Shown here: positions 1 to 7,769 of the stretch, piece after piece
Layout: every line of letters starts with the position of its first letter
Position numbering within the stretch: the stretch's first letter is position 1
Source: Selenomonas sp. GACV-9
Lineage (GTDB): Bacteria > Bacillota > Negativicutes > Selenomonadales > Selenomonadaceae
Direction: 5' to 3'
DNA length: 56,875 nucleotides
NCBI GenBank assembly: GCA_900116485.1
Contig: FPAX01000011.1
Location: forward strand, 1-56,875
The notes under the pieces: model-generated
Seen by the model: only the letters and a program-made list of their open reading frames with translations
Told to the model about the DNA's origin: nothing
Databases searched by the model: none
Translations under genes and position numbers: made by a program

Positions 1-92
1 GACTCCTTGAAGAAGACAAGGTAGATAGGTTGGGAGTGGAAGTGCCGTAAGGCATGCAGCGGACCAATACTAATAAGTCGAGGGCTTAACTT
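1..92 (+). rRNA. 23S rRNA, 3' end (partial)
   Basis: The first about 92 bases match the conserved 3' terminus of bacterial 23S rRNA, including the segments GGACCAATACTAATAAGTCG and GAGGGCTTAAC. The gene begins outside the window. The exact mature end is approximate and is set where the terminal-helix strand GCTTAAC finishes. It is followed by a 5S rRNA and a tRNA cluster, so this is the distal end of an rRNA operon. Confidence 0.93.
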
Positions 93-285
93 AAGCAGGG
101 CGTTATGCTTGAAGGAGCAAAGCGACGCGCAAGCATTTACGCATCGCTTATGCAAAATTCACGAAGTGAATTTTACGTTCCTATAAAAATGAACAAGCAT
201 AGCAAGCCAGTCCTAGAAAGTTCGTAACAAACACATCGCATTTCTTCTGTATAGTTTTGAGTGGACATAGTTCATTCAACTGAAT
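93..285 (+). other. 23S-5S intergenic spacer with a hairpin
   Basis: About 190 nt separate 23S from 5S. No tRNA or ORF is visible here. A short perfect hairpin with 9-bp arms (AAAATTCAC / GTGAATTTT, loop GAA) lies at 154-174. Its lack of a following T-run argues against a terminator. It could help rRNA processing, but that is inference. Confidence 0.5.
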
Positions 286-403
286 ATCCGGTGACGATGC
301 CTGTATGGTTCCACCTGTTCCCATACCGAACACAGTAGTTAAGCATACAGAGGCCGAAAGTACTTGTCTGGAGACGGACTGGGAGGATAGGTAGTTGCCG
401 GTT
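286..403 (+). rRNA. rrf: 5S rRNA
   Basis: This is a complete 5S rRNA of about 117 nt. It contains the conserved loop segment CCATACCGAACACAGTAGTTAAG and ends in a strand able to pair with the 5' end (CCGG with CCGG). It lies between 23S and tRNA-His, as expected for a bacterial rRNA operon. The termini are approximate to within a few bases. Confidence 0.93.
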
Positions 404-407
404 TCAT

Positions 408-484
408 GGCGGCTTTGGTGAAGCGGTTAACACACTGGATTGTGGCTCCAGCATGCATGGGTTCGATCCCCATAAGTCGCCCCA
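408..484 (+). tRNA. tRNA-His (GTG)
   Basis: The cloverleaf has anticodon loop TTGTGGC, giving anticodon GTG. The acceptor stem GCGGCTT (409-415) pairs with AAGTCGC (474-480). The extra G at 408 faces C at 481, the G-1:C73 pair diagnostic of tRNA-His. CCA is encoded at 482-484. It is the first tRNA after 5S in the rRNA operon. Confidence 0.97.
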
Positions 485-495
485 TTTTAACTATT

Positions 496-571
<76 letters not shown>

Positions 572-578
572 TATATAT

Positions 579-669
579 GGAGTGGTACTCAAGAGGCTGA
601 AGAGGACGGTTTGCTAAATCGTTAGGCTGGGTAACCGGTGCGGAGGTTCGAATCCTCTCCACTCCGCCA
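579..669 (+). tRNA. tRNA-Ser (GCT)
   Basis: This is a 91-nt class II tRNA with a long variable arm. Acceptor GGAGTGG pairs with CCACTCC. Anticodon loop TTGCTAA gives GCT, which reads AGC and AGT codons. The discriminator is G and CCA is encoded. It is the last tRNA of the rRNA-linked cluster. Confidence 0.97.
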
Positions 670-682
670 CTTGCAAATGTGA

Positions 683-708
683 GCTCTGACTATGGTCAGG
701 GCTTTTTT
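683..708 (+). terminator. Terminator of the rRNA/tRNA operon
   Basis: The stem GCTCTGAC / GTCAGGGC has a 4-nt loop and is followed by six T. It sits 14 nt after tRNA-Ser. Confidence 0.9.
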
Positions 709-753
709 GTTGCATACTATAAATTGATTGAAAATTACGGTTTATTTTTCAAA

Positions 754-782
754 TTGACAAGTGTCCTTTTCTTTGCTATCCT
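754..782 (+). promoter_or_regulatory. Promoter of the purine permease gene
   Basis: A -35 TTGACA (754-759) and a -10 TATCCT (777-782) are separated by exactly 17 bp. Transcription would start near 789, just before the riboswitch aptamer. Confidence 0.8.
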
Positions 783-796
783 GTATTTCGTCATAA

Positions 797-869
797 TTCT
801 TGTATAAGCCCATTGATATGGTGTGGGTGTTTCTACCAGACAGCCGTAAACTGTCAAAGTCTATGAGGA
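797..869 (+). promoter_or_regulatory. Guanine-class purine riboswitch
   Basis: The aptamer carries the hallmark blocks TATAA, GATATGG, TTTCTACC and CCGTAAA in the family's spacing. P1 pairs TTCTTGTA (797-804) with TATGAGGA (862-869), including GU pairs. P2 pairs around GATATGG and P3 pairs GACAG with CTGTC. The base just before the P1 3' strand (position 74 in family numbering) is C, which specifies guanine or hypoxanthine. Position 73 is T instead of the usual A. The P1 3' strand contains most of the Shine-Dalgarno AGGAGG (866-871), so ligand binding should hide the ribosome site. No terminator hairpin lies between aptamer and ATG, pointing to translational control. Confidence 0.9.
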
Positions 870-882
870 GGCTAATTTTTCT

Positions 883-2217
883 ATGCAAGCACAAACAGGT
901 CAGCCGACCTTCCTGGAGCGTTTCTTTAAGCTGCGGGAGAAAAACACGACGGTAAGGACTGAGGTCCTTGCTGGTTTCACTACGTTCATTGCCTTGGCCT
1001 ATATCATGTTCGTCAATCCGAACATCCTGGCCGATGCAGGTGTACCGAAGGAAGCTGCTATCGCATCGACCATCTGGATCGCAGCACTTTCGACTATGGT
1101 CATGGGCGTCTTTGCGAACTATCCGGTTGCTTTGGCTCCGGGTATGGGACTTAATGCGTTCTTTGCTTATTACGTCTGTGGTGTCCTGCACCTGCATTGG
1201 ACGGTGGCATTAGGTGCCGTATTCTTCTCGGGCGTACTGTTCCTCATCTTGACAATCAGTCATATTCGCCAGGCCATCATCAATGCTGTTCCGCAGAATC
1301 TGCGTGTAGCAATTGGTGTCGGTATCGGTCTCTTCATCGCTTTCGTTGGTCTCAAAGGCACGGGCCTTATCATCAGCGATCCGGCAACATTCATCACGTT
1401 GGGACATGTCACGCAGCCGACGACGGCACTTGCTTTGTTCGGGCTTATTTTCACAGGTGCTTTGATGGCACGCAATGTCCAGGGGGCTATCCTGCTTGGC
1501 ATCGTGGTTACGACACTGCTGTCGATGTGCCTGGGCTACTCTCCGGTACCGCACTCGTTTTCTGATGTCATCAGCACGTCCTTGCCGCATATGGGCGAGA
1601 CCTTTGGCAAGCTCGATATAGCTGGTGCTTGGAACTACGGTATCGTATCAATCATCTTCACGTTTACGGTTGTTGAGCTGTTCGATAATATGGGTACCTT
1701 GATCGGTCTGACGGCAAAAGCCAAGATGGTAAAGCCGAATGGTGAGATTGAAAACATTGACCGCGCACTGACGACGGATGCTGTTGGTACGATCTGCAGT
1801 GCTATCTTCGGTACTTCTACGGTCACTTCGTACATCGAGAGTGCTGCTGGTATTGCTGCCGGTGGTAAGACGGGCCTTACGGCTGTGACGGTGGCCGTCC
1901 TGTTCTTGATCTCGTTGATGTTCGCTCCGCTCATCGGTTTGGTGCCGGGCTATGCGACGGCTCCGTCGCTGATTCTCGTCGGTGCACTTATGATGAGCGA
2001 GGTCGGCAAGGTAAACTTCCAGGATTTCACGGATGCACTGCCGGCTTTCCTGACCATCATCATGATGCCGCTGACTTCTTCCATCGCTAACGGTTTTGCT
2101 TTTGGTTTCATCAGCTTTGCGTTCATCAAGACGCTTGGCGGCAAAGCTCGCGAGGTAAGCCCCATCATGTGGCTGGTCAGCATCGCTTTCTTGATCAACT
2201 TGTTTATGCGTTCGTAA
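883..2217 (+). CDS. NCS2 family guanine/hypoxanthine permease
   Basis: A 444-aa integral membrane protein of the AzgA/PbuG branch of nucleobase:cation symporters, importing hypoxanthine, guanine or adenine across the inner membrane. It has about a dozen hydrophobic segments. The family signature GMGLNAFFAY lies near residue 88, DNMGTLIGL near 267, and the TSTVTSYIESAAGI segment near 310. Length is typical. The ATG follows AGGAGG (866-871), which is part of the riboswitch P1 helix. The gene is monocistronic, bounded by its own promoter and a terminator at 2235-2283. The guanine-class riboswitch supports guanine/hypoxanthine as substrate, though the exact specificity cannot be read from the protein alone. 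Confidence 0.92.
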   Translation: MQAQTGQPTFLERFFKLREKNTTVRTEVLAGFTTFIALAYIMFVNPNILADAGVPKEAAIASTIWIAALSTMVMGVFANYPVALAPGMGLNAFFAYYVCGVLHLHWTVALGAVFFSGVLFLILTISHIRQAIINAVPQNLRVAIGVGIGLFIAFVGLKGTGLIISDPATFITLGHVTQPTTALALFGLIFTGALMARNVQGAILLGIVVTTLLSMCLGYSPVPHSFSDVISTSLPHMGETFGKLDIAGAWNYGIVSIIFTFTVVELFDNMGTLIGLTAKAKMVKPNGEIENIDRALTTDAVGTICSAIFGTSTVTSYIESAAGIAAGGKTGLTAVTVAVLFLISLMFAPLIGLVPGYATAPSLILVGALMMSEVGKVNFQDFTDALPAFLTIIMMPLTSSIANGFAFGFISFAFIKTLGGKAREVSPIMWLVSIAFLINLFMRS

Positions 2218-2234
2218 GGATAATCTACTATATA

Positions 2235-2283
2235 ATAGCAGGAGATATTTCAGCTTTTGCTGGATGTATCCTGCTATTTTTTC
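2235..2283 (+). terminator. Terminator after the purine permease
   Basis: AATAGCAGGA pairs with TCCTGCTATT around an A/T-rich loop and is followed by a T-run into 2281. Confidence 0.85.
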
Positions 2284-2296
2284 GTGATAGTTTTTC

Positions 2297-2325
2297 TTGA
2301 CATCGGACAGGGGCTATGATAAACT
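2297..2325 (+). promoter_or_regulatory. Promoter of rplU-prp-rpmA
   Basis: A perfect -35 TTGACA (2297-2302) is separated by 17 bp from -10 TAAACT (2320-2325). Confidence 0.7.
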
Positions 2326-2329
2326 TTTC

Positions 2330-2457
2330 TACTGTAGACGCAAAACGTGCGTCTTGATTGGGTTATATACCCATCCCCAACCGCACAGCGGGGTTCGAGA
2401 AATCAGCTGATGCGAAATCAGCTGTACCGCAGCTGGCGAGTAATCTATAGGGAGGTG
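2330..2457 (+). promoter_or_regulatory. Probable L21 leader
   Basis: A structured untranslated leader of about 130 nt precedes rplU. It contains a hairpin GACGC/GCGTC (2337-2353), a GGGTTATATACCC-type stem near 2360-2372, and an 11-nt direct repeat GAAATCAGCTG (2399-2409 and 2414-2424). It ends in the Shine-Dalgarno GGAGGTG (2451-2457). Position, length and gene match the L21 leader known in Firmicutes, where the product is thought to regulate its own operon. The assignment rests on context, not on a covariance-model match. Confidence 0.55.
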
Positions 2458-2462
2458 TTTTC

Positions 2463-2774
2463 ATGTACGCTATTATCAAAACTGGTGGCAAGCAGTACAA
2501 GGTTTCCGAGGGTGATGTTATCACGGTCGAGAAGCTGGCTGCAGCTGAAGGCGAGGCTGTTGTCTTTGATGAGGTCCTAACGGTTGTCAACGATGGTGAT
2601 GTCAAAGTCGGCAAGCCGGTTGTCGCAGGTGCCAAAGTAACGGGTAAAGTCGAGGCTCAGGGCAAAGATAAGAAGATCCTTGTTTTCAAATACAAGGCTA
2701 AATCCAACTATCGCAAACGTCAGGGTCATCGCCAGCCGTTCACGAAGGTTGTTATCGAAAAAATCGAAGCTTGA
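2463..2774 (+). CDS. rplU: 50S ribosomal protein L21
   Basis: A 103-aa protein of normal L21 length beginning [14 protein letters not shown], the conserved N-terminus. The basic C-terminal segment [20 protein letters not shown] contacts 23S rRNA. L21 is an early-assembling large-subunit protein. The ATG follows GGAGGTG with good spacing. It is the first gene of the operon rplU-prp-rpmA, an order conserved in Firmicutes, and lies behind a probable L21 leader. Confidence 0.97.
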   Translation: MYAIIKTGGKQYKVSEGDVITVEKLAAAEGEAVVFDEVLTVVNDGDVKVGKPVVAGAKVTGKVEAQGKDKKILVFKYKAKSNYRKRQGHRQPFTKVVIEKIEA

Positions 2775-2777
2775 TCG

Positions 2778-3089
2778 ATGATTGAGATTCGCATCTTTTC
2801 ACAAGCAGACGGGAAGATGTCCGGGTTTTCTGTCACAGGCCATAGTGGCACTGCTGAGCGGGGACAGGATATTGTCTGTGCCGGTGTTTCGTCACTGACG
2901 CAGACCGCTCTTCTGGGTATTATGGAGTACCTGCATCGCGAGGTCGATTACGACATAGCGAGTGGAAAACTCACAGTGAAGCTCAAGAGTGATCCCGATG
3001 ATCTCACAGAAGCTATTATGCAATCGATGCTTCTAGGACTGATAGAGATTCAGAAGCTCAGTCCGGAGGCTGTCCGTATCTCAAGGTAA
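2778..3089 (+). CDS. prp: Ribosomal-processing cysteine protease Prp
   Basis: A 103-aa protein of the Prp (YsxB) family, which removes the N-terminal pro-sequence of L27 in Firmicutes and relatives. The catalytic dyad is visible as His22 in GHSG and Cys34 in [10 protein letters not shown]. It starts 3 nt after rplU and lies directly upstream of its substrate gene rpmA. That L27 carries exactly the expected cleavable leader, which supports the function. Length is typical. Confidence 0.94.
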   Translation: MIEIRIFSQADGKMSGFSVTGHSGTAERGQDIVCAGVSSLTQTALLGIMEYLHREVDYDIASGKLTVKLKSDPDDLTEAIMQSMLLGLIEIQKLSPEAVRISR

Positions 3090-3103
3090 CGGAGGTGAAT
3101 CTA

Positions 3104-3397
3104 ATGTTCATTTTTGATTTACAGCTGTTCGCTCATAAAAAGGGTGTCAGCTCCACGCGTAACGGCCGCGACAGCGAGTCCAAGCGCCTGGGCGTCAAGG
3201 AGCAGGCTGGCACAATCGTAACGGCTGGCAGCATCCTCGTCCGTCAGCGCGGTACGCACTTCCATCCGGGCCATAACGTCGGCATCGGTAAGGATGATAC
3301 GCTGTTCGCGAAGGTAGCCGGTAAGGTTGCTTTCGAGCGTAAGGGTCGCTACAACCGTCAGGTTAGCGTCTACACGGCTGAAGAACAGGCTATGTAA
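3104..3397 (+). CDS. rpmA: 50S ribosomal protein L27, with cleavable N-terminal extension
   Basis: A 97-aa protein beginning [24 protein letters not shown]. The part from AHKKG is the universal L27 N-terminus that reaches the peptidyl-transferase centre. The preceding nine residues are the Firmicute-type pro-sequence, and Prp should cut between Phe9 and Ala10. The ATG at 3104 is chosen over an in-frame GTG at 3095 because the Shine-Dalgarno GGAGGT (3091-3096) overlaps that GTG and is well spaced for 3104. It is the third gene of the operon. Confidence 0.95.
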   Translation: MFIFDLQLFAHKKGVSSTRNGRDSESKRLGVKEQAGTIVTAGSILVRQRGTHFHPGHNVGIGKDDTLFAKVAGKVAFERKGRYNRQVSVYTAEEQAM

Positions 3398-3408
3398 GCC
3401 ATGATATA

Positions 3409-3530
3409 TACGGTACCTGCGCGCTTTTTTGGCTGCGCAGGTATTGTTATATTGAACATATAGTAACGGCGTTAAGTTGCGTTGTGGTGCATAAAGGTAA
3501 GAGCCGGTATTGAACACAATGCCGGCTTTT
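3409..3530 (+). terminator. Two hairpins between rpmA and obg
   Basis: The first hairpin pairs TACCTGCGC with GCGCAGGTA around a T-rich loop (about 3412-3442). The second pairs AGCCGGTATT with AATGCCGGCT and is followed by TTTTACTTTTATT (about 3502-3530). The second is a standard Rho-independent terminator closing rplU-prp-rpmA. The first may be a partial terminator or an mRNA-stabilising structure. Confidence 0.75.
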
Positions 3531-3579
3531 ACTTTTATTCATCACAGGGCAAGGAAAAGGTAAGGATAAGGAGGCTACT

Positions 3580-4860
3580 ATGCAGTTTATCGATCGTACA
3601 CGCGTCATCGTCAAGGCGGGCGATGGTGGTCACGGAAAATCGGCGTTCCGGCGTGAAAAGTTTGTGCCGAAGGGCGGCCCAGCAGGCGGTGATGGTGGCC
3701 GTGGCGGCGATGTCATCTTTGTCGTCGATCCCAATATGAATACACTGCTTTATTTCCGTTTCCATCGGAAGTTTGCGGCGAAAAATGGTGAAAATGGCGA
3801 CATCAAGAATCAGTATGGTGCTAATGCACCGGCCTGCTATGTCAACGTGCCTCCAGGGACGATCGTCAAGGATGAGGCAACGGGGCAGGTGCTGGCTGAC
3901 CTCACGGAAATCGGTCAGCAGGCAGTGGTCTGCAAAGGTGGCCGTGGCGGCCGCGGCAACGCGAAGTTTGCGAACTCGGCCAACCGCACGCCGACCTTTG
4001 CCGAGTTCGGCGAACCGGGCGAGGCCCGCAATCTGATCCTCGAGCTCAAGCTGCTGGCAGATGTCGGCCTTGTCGGCTATCCGAGCGTCGGCAAGTCGAG
4101 TCTTGTAGCAAGCTGCTCGGCAGCGCGTCCAGAGATTGCGGAGTATCATTTCACGACAATCACGCCGGTGCTCGGTGTCGTCAAGACGGATTATGAGAAG
4201 AGCTTTGTCATGGCCGACATCCCAGGCCTTATCGAAGGCGCCGCCGATGGTGTTGGTCTCGGACATGATTTCCTGCGCCATGTGGAGCGCACGAAACTCA
4301 TCCTGCACATCGTTGATGCGTCGGGACTTGAGGGCCGTGATCCCGTAGAGGATTATTATAAGATCAACACAGAGCTCAAGAAGTACAGCGAGAAGATTGC
4401 CCGCCGCACGCAGATCCTGGTGGCAAACAAGATCGATATCCCTGAAGCCCAGGAGAACCTGCCGCGCCTCAAGAAACTGGCCGAGGAAGAGGGGCTCAAG
4501 TTCTTCGAGATCTCGGCAGCTACGCGCCAAGGTGTCAATGAGCTCATCAGCTACGTCGGCGAGTGGCTGGACAACTACGTAGAGGAGCCAGAGGCCGAGG
4601 AGGAAGTCAAGGTCTACGATGAGAACGAAGAGGATCCGGAGAAGGTCACGATCTCGCGTGATATCAGCGGTGATTTTGTCGTATCGGGCAAGTCACTGGA
4701 AAAACTTGTGGCGATGACGAACTTCCTCAACGATGAGGCTGTCCGCCGTTTCCAGTATATCTGGCGCATCAAGGGCATCGACAGCAAATTGAAGGCGAAG
4801 GGAATCAAGGAGGGCGACACGGTCCACATCGGTTCCATGGAATTTGAATTCCGCGAGTAA
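3580..4860 (+). CDS. obg: GTPase Obg (CgtA)
   Basis: A 426-aa ribosome-assembly and stress GTPase that binds the 50S subunit. Residues 1-158 form the glycine-rich Obg fold (GGDGGRGGDV and GGRGGRGNAKFA). The G domain follows, with P-loop GYPSVGKSS near 164, switch FTTITPVLG, DIPGLIEGA, NKID and SAATR. Residues about 345-426 form the C-terminal OCT domain, present in Firmicutes. The ATG is preceded by AAGGAGG. It opens a long co-directional run, and obg beside rpmA is a common Firmicute arrangement. Confidence 0.97.
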   Translation: MQFIDRTRVIVKAGDGGHGKSAFRREKFVPKGGPAGGDGGRGGDVIFVVDPNMNTLLYFRFHRKFAAKNGENGDIKNQYGANAPACYVNVPPGTIVKDEATGQVLADLTEIGQQAVVCKGGRGGRGNAKFANSANRTPTFAEFGEPGEARNLILELKLLADVGLVGYPSVGKSSLVASCSAARPEIAEYHFTTITPVLGVVKTDYEKSFVMADIPGLIEGAADGVGLGHDFLRHVERTKLILHIVDASGLEGRDPVEDYYKINTELKKYSEKIARRTQILVANKIDIPEAQENLPRLKKLAEEEGLKFFEISAATRQGVNELISYVGEWLDNYVEEPEAEEEVKVYDENEEDPEKVTISRDISGDFVVSGKSLEKLVAMTNFLNDEAVRRFQYIWRIKGIDSKLKAKGIKEGDTVHIGSMEFEFRE

Positions 4861-4882
4861 CGAGATATTAGGAGGAAATAGA

Positions 4883-5185
4883 TTGCTTAGAAATTCACTG
4901 ACTGGCAAGCAGAAGAGCTTCTTGCGCTCGATGGGCCAGAAATTAGAGCCTGTTGTCATGATGGGCAAGGACGGTGTCACGCCGACGGTCGTTGAAGCTG
5001 CCCGTGAGGCCATCAAGAAACGTGAGCTCATCAAGGTTCGTGTCCTGCAGAACTGCATGGAAGAACCTGAAGATGCCATCAAGATGCTGGCAGAGCGTGC
5101 GGATGTCAATCTCGTGCAGATTATCGGCCGCAACGGTCTGCTCTATAAACGAAACTTCGAAAAGCCGAAAATCGAACTGCCGTAA
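4883..5185 (+). CDS. yhbY: YhbY-type RNA-binding protein
   Basis: A 100-aa CRS1-YhbY domain protein that associates with pre-50S particles. It shows LTGKQKSFLRS at the start and IGRNGLLYKRN near the end; the latter resembles the family's glycine-rich loop. TTG at 4883 is chosen because AGGAGG lies at 4870-4875 and the protein then begins MLRNSLTGKQ, as in homologues. It is 22 nt after obg and probably co-transcribed, which fits ribosome assembly. Confidence 0.92.
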   Translation: MLRNSLTGKQKSFLRSMGQKLEPVVMMGKDGVTPTVVEAAREAIKKRELIKVRVLQNCMEEPEDAIKMLAERADVNLVQIIGRNGLLYKRNFEKPKIELP

Positions 5186-5200
5186 AACGGGGGCGAGCCT

Positions 5201-6328
5201 ATGAACGCAAGAGAGCGGCTGCGCGACGCCAAGCGCATTGTCGTCAAGGTAGGGACAAGCACGCTGGCCCATGAGACCGGCAAGCTGGACCTGTACCGCA
5301 TCGATCATCTGATCCGCGAGCTCGCGGATCTTCGGAACCAAGGCAAGGAAATGCTACTCGTATCGTCGGGAGCCATTGCTGCCGGCCTCGGGAAACTGGG
5401 ATTAGCCAAGAAACCGGACGCCATTCCGGAGAAGCAGGCCATAGCGGCTATTGGACAGGGTGTGCTTATGCATATCTATGAGAAGTTCTTTGCCGAGTAC
5501 GGACAGATCATGGGACAGGTATTACTGACCAAGGAGAATTCTGTCCGGCACAATCAGTATATCCATTCCCGGGATTCGCTGCTGGCGCAGCTGGCCATGG
5601 GGGCGATTCCGGTCATCAATGAGAATGATGCGGTTTCCGTCGATGAGATAAAGATTGGCGACAACGACAATCTGTCGGCTATGGTGGCGACGCTGGTGGA
5701 TGCCGATGCTCTCATCATCCTGTCGGACATTGAGGGACTTTATACGGCAAACCCGGCCACCCATCCTGAGGCGGAGCTGATTCCTGAGATTCCCGAGATC
5801 ACGCCGGAGATTGAGCAGATTGCCGGTGGTGCTGGGTCGAAGCTCGGCACTGGCGGCATGATGACCAAGATACAGGCGGCTCAGGTAGCAATGAGTGCCG
5901 GTGTAACGATGGTCATCGCGTCGGGGGCGCGTGAGGGCGTCATCCGTGATGTGCTATCTGGCGAGCCTGTGGGAACGGTGTTTCCGGCCCGCGAGTCGCA
6001 CCTGCGTGTCCGCAAGAGCTGGCTGGCGTTCGGCAAGCGGCTGGCTGGTGATCTCATCGTCGATGATGGCTGTGCAGCAGCTATGCGCGAGAATGGTTCG
6101 AGCTTGCTCGCTGCTGGTGTCGTGGCCTGTGATGGCGACTTTCATGAGGGGAATACGGTGCGCGTGCTCAACCTGCGGCAGCAGGAGATTGCCCGTGGCA
6201 TCGTGAATTATAATGCCGGGACTTTGCAGAAACTGCTGGGTCATAAGACGGAGGAGTTCTCGCGCATTATTGGCAGTGAAGGACCGGCAGAGGTCATTCA
6301 CCGTGACAATATGGTCCTGATGGTCTGA
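5201..6328 (+). CDS. proB: Glutamate 5-kinase
   Basis: A 375-aa enzyme phosphorylating glutamate to glutamyl 5-phosphate, the first step of proline synthesis. Residues 1 to about 260 form the amino-acid-kinase fold (KVGTSTLAH, SSGAIAAG, NENDAVS, KLGTGGMMTKIQAA). Residues about 280-360 are a PUA domain, as in the long ProB form. The ATG follows GGGGGCGAG. It sits 20 nt upstream of proA, the next enzyme. Proline feedback usually acts through the kinase domain. Confidence 0.96.
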   Translation: MNARERLRDAKRIVVKVGTSTLAHETGKLDLYRIDHLIRELADLRNQGKEMLLVSSGAIAAGLGKLGLAKKPDAIPEKQAIAAIGQGVLMHIYEKFFAEYGQIMGQVLLTKENSVRHNQYIHSRDSLLAQLAMGAIPVINENDAVSVDEIKIGDNDNLSAMVATLVDADALIILSDIEGLYTANPATHPEAELIPEIPEITPEIEQIAGGAGSKLGTGGMMTKIQAAQVAMSAGVTMVIASGAREGVIRDVLSGEPVGTVFPARESHLRVRKSWLAFGKRLAGDLIVDDGCAAAMRENGSSLLAAGVVACDGDFHEGNTVRVLNLRQQEIARGIVNYNAGTLQKLLGHKTEEFSRIIGSEGPAEVIHRDNMVLMV

Positions 6329-6348
6329 TTACCTGAGGAGGAATTTGG

Positions 6349-7602
6349 ATGGATTTCGAAGCAGAGATGAGAAGGAAAGCAGAGGCTGCCCGTGTTGCCA
6401 GCCGTAAGCTCAGTGTTTTGCCTACTGGTGTCAAGAATGCGGCCCTGATGGCCATGGCTGATGCACTCGAAAAGCGCAGCTCCATGATCCTGGCCGCCAA
6501 TGAACAGGATTTGGAGAAGGCACGGCAGAAGGGCCTCAAACGCTCCTATCTTGATCGGCTCATGCTCAATGAAAACCGGATTAGCCAGATGGCTGAGGGG
6601 CTCCGCCAGACGGCGCAGCTGCCGGATCCAATCAGCCAGGGCGATTATTCGACAATCCGCCCCAATGGCTTGGAAATCCGCCGGGTTCGCGTACCGCTGG
6701 GTGTTATTGGCATCATCTATGAGGCACGGCCGAATGTGACAGCCGATGCGGCTGGCCTGTGCCTCAAATCAGGCAATGCGGTCATCCTGCGTGGCGGTTC
6801 TGAGGCCATCCGTTCCAATACGGCAATCAGTTCGCTGCTGGCAAAGGCGGCTTATGAACATGGTATTCCGGAAGGTGCACTGCAGTTCGTCGAGTTTACG
6901 GATCGGGCTGCCGTCGATGTCATGACGCATCTTTCCGGTCTGCTCGATGTCATCATCCCGCGCGGCGGTGCTGGGTTGATAAAGCATATCGTGGAGAGCA
7001 GCTCGGTGCCGGTCATTGAGACGGGAACTGGCATTTGCCATACCTTTGTCGACGAGTCGGCAGATCAGGATATGGCTGTGGAGATTGCCATCAATGCCAA
7101 GACTTCGCATCCGTCGGTCTGCAACGCCATGGAGACGCTGCTGGTGCATCAGGCAATCGCTGCGCAGTTCCTGCCGAAACTTTGCGCAGCAATGATGGAT
7201 AAACACGTAGAACTGCGTGGCTGTGAGCAGGCACGGGCTATCTGTCCGGAAATGCTGCCGGCGACTGAGGAAGACTGGTCGACAGAATATGGCGACCTTA
7301 TCCTGTCGGTCAAGGTAGTGGAAGACCTCAGTGCAGCCATTGCCCACATCAATCATTATAATACTGGTCATTCGGAATCCATCGTCACGACGGATATCCG
7401 CAATGCTCATCGTTTCCAGCGTGAAGTCGATGCTGCGGCTGTTTATGTCAATGCGTCAACGCGCTTTACCGATGGCTTTGAGTTCGGCTTTGGCGCCGAA
7501 ATCGGCATCAGCACGCAGAAACTCCATGCACGCGGGCCTATGGGGCTTGAGGAGCTTACGAGTACCAAGTATCTGATCTATGGTGAAGGGCAGGTCCGCT
7601 GA
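6349..7602 (+). CDS. proA: Glutamate-5-semialdehyde dehydrogenase (gamma-glutamyl phosphate reductase)
   Basis: A 417-aa member of the aldehyde dehydrogenase superfamily. It reduces glutamyl 5-phosphate with NADPH to the semialdehyde that cyclises towards proline. The catalytic cysteine is Cys258 in the SHPSVCNAMETLLV motif. The conserved segments YEARPNVT and FGFGAEIGISTQKLHARGP are present. The ATG follows GAGGAGGAA. Its TGA stop overlaps the ATG of the following 55-codon ORF. The proC step is not in the window. Confidence 0.97.
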   Translation: MDFEAEMRRKAEAARVASRKLSVLPTGVKNAALMAMADALEKRSSMILAANEQDLEKARQKGLKRSYLDRLMLNENRISQMAEGLRQTAQLPDPISQGDYSTIRPNGLEIRRVRVPLGVIGIIYEARPNVTADAAGLCLKSGNAVILRGGSEAIRSNTAISSLLAKAAYEHGIPEGALQFVEFTDRAAVDVMTHLSGLLDVIIPRGGAGLIKHIVESSSVPVIETGTGICHTFVDESADQDMAVEIAINAKTSHPSVCNAMETLLVHQAIAAQFLPKLCAAMMDKHVELRGCEQARAICPEMLPATEEDWSTEYGDLILSVKVVEDLSAAIAHINHYNTGHSESIVTTDIRNAHRFQREVDAAAVYVNASTRFTDGFEFGFGAEIGISTQKLHARGPMGLEELTSTKYLIYGEGQVR

Positions 7603-7769
7603 TGGATTGGCTGACCGGTTATGTCCGTACCATCCGTCAGTATCTGGCGACGCCTAAGGGCTGCCATGATGCCAAAGATTATGGCCGGGCTTTGCTCTAT
7701 ATGTTGTTGACGATGGTAGGCGGACTGGCTTTGCTGGCTGGTCTGGAAGGAGGCGCATTGACGCCATGA
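7602..7769 (+). CDS. Small single-span membrane protein, unknown function
   Basis: A 55-codon ORF I do not recognise. Its ATG overlaps the proA stop (TGATG) and its TGA overlaps the nadD start (ATGA), so it fits the gap exactly in a translationally coupled way. The protein begins MDWLTGYVRTIRQYLATPKG. It has one hydrophobic helix at about residues 31-48 (LLYMLLTMVGGLALLAGL) after a charged, Arg/Lys-containing N-terminus, so it is probably an inner-membrane peptide with a cytoplasmic N-terminus. The upstream Shine-Dalgarno is modest (GAAGGGCAGG), consistent with reinitiation after proA. Function cannot be inferred; a role in lipid-linked or envelope processes would be speculation. Confidence 0.7.
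   Translation: MDWLTGYVRTIRQYLATPKGCHDAKDYGRALLYMLLTMVGGLALLAGLEGGALTP

Noticed and set aside
3535..4530. 331-codon minus-strand ORF opposite obg
   Set aside because: It lies fully antisense to obg, has no ribosome site and no recognisable motifs, and is explained by codon bias of the real gene.
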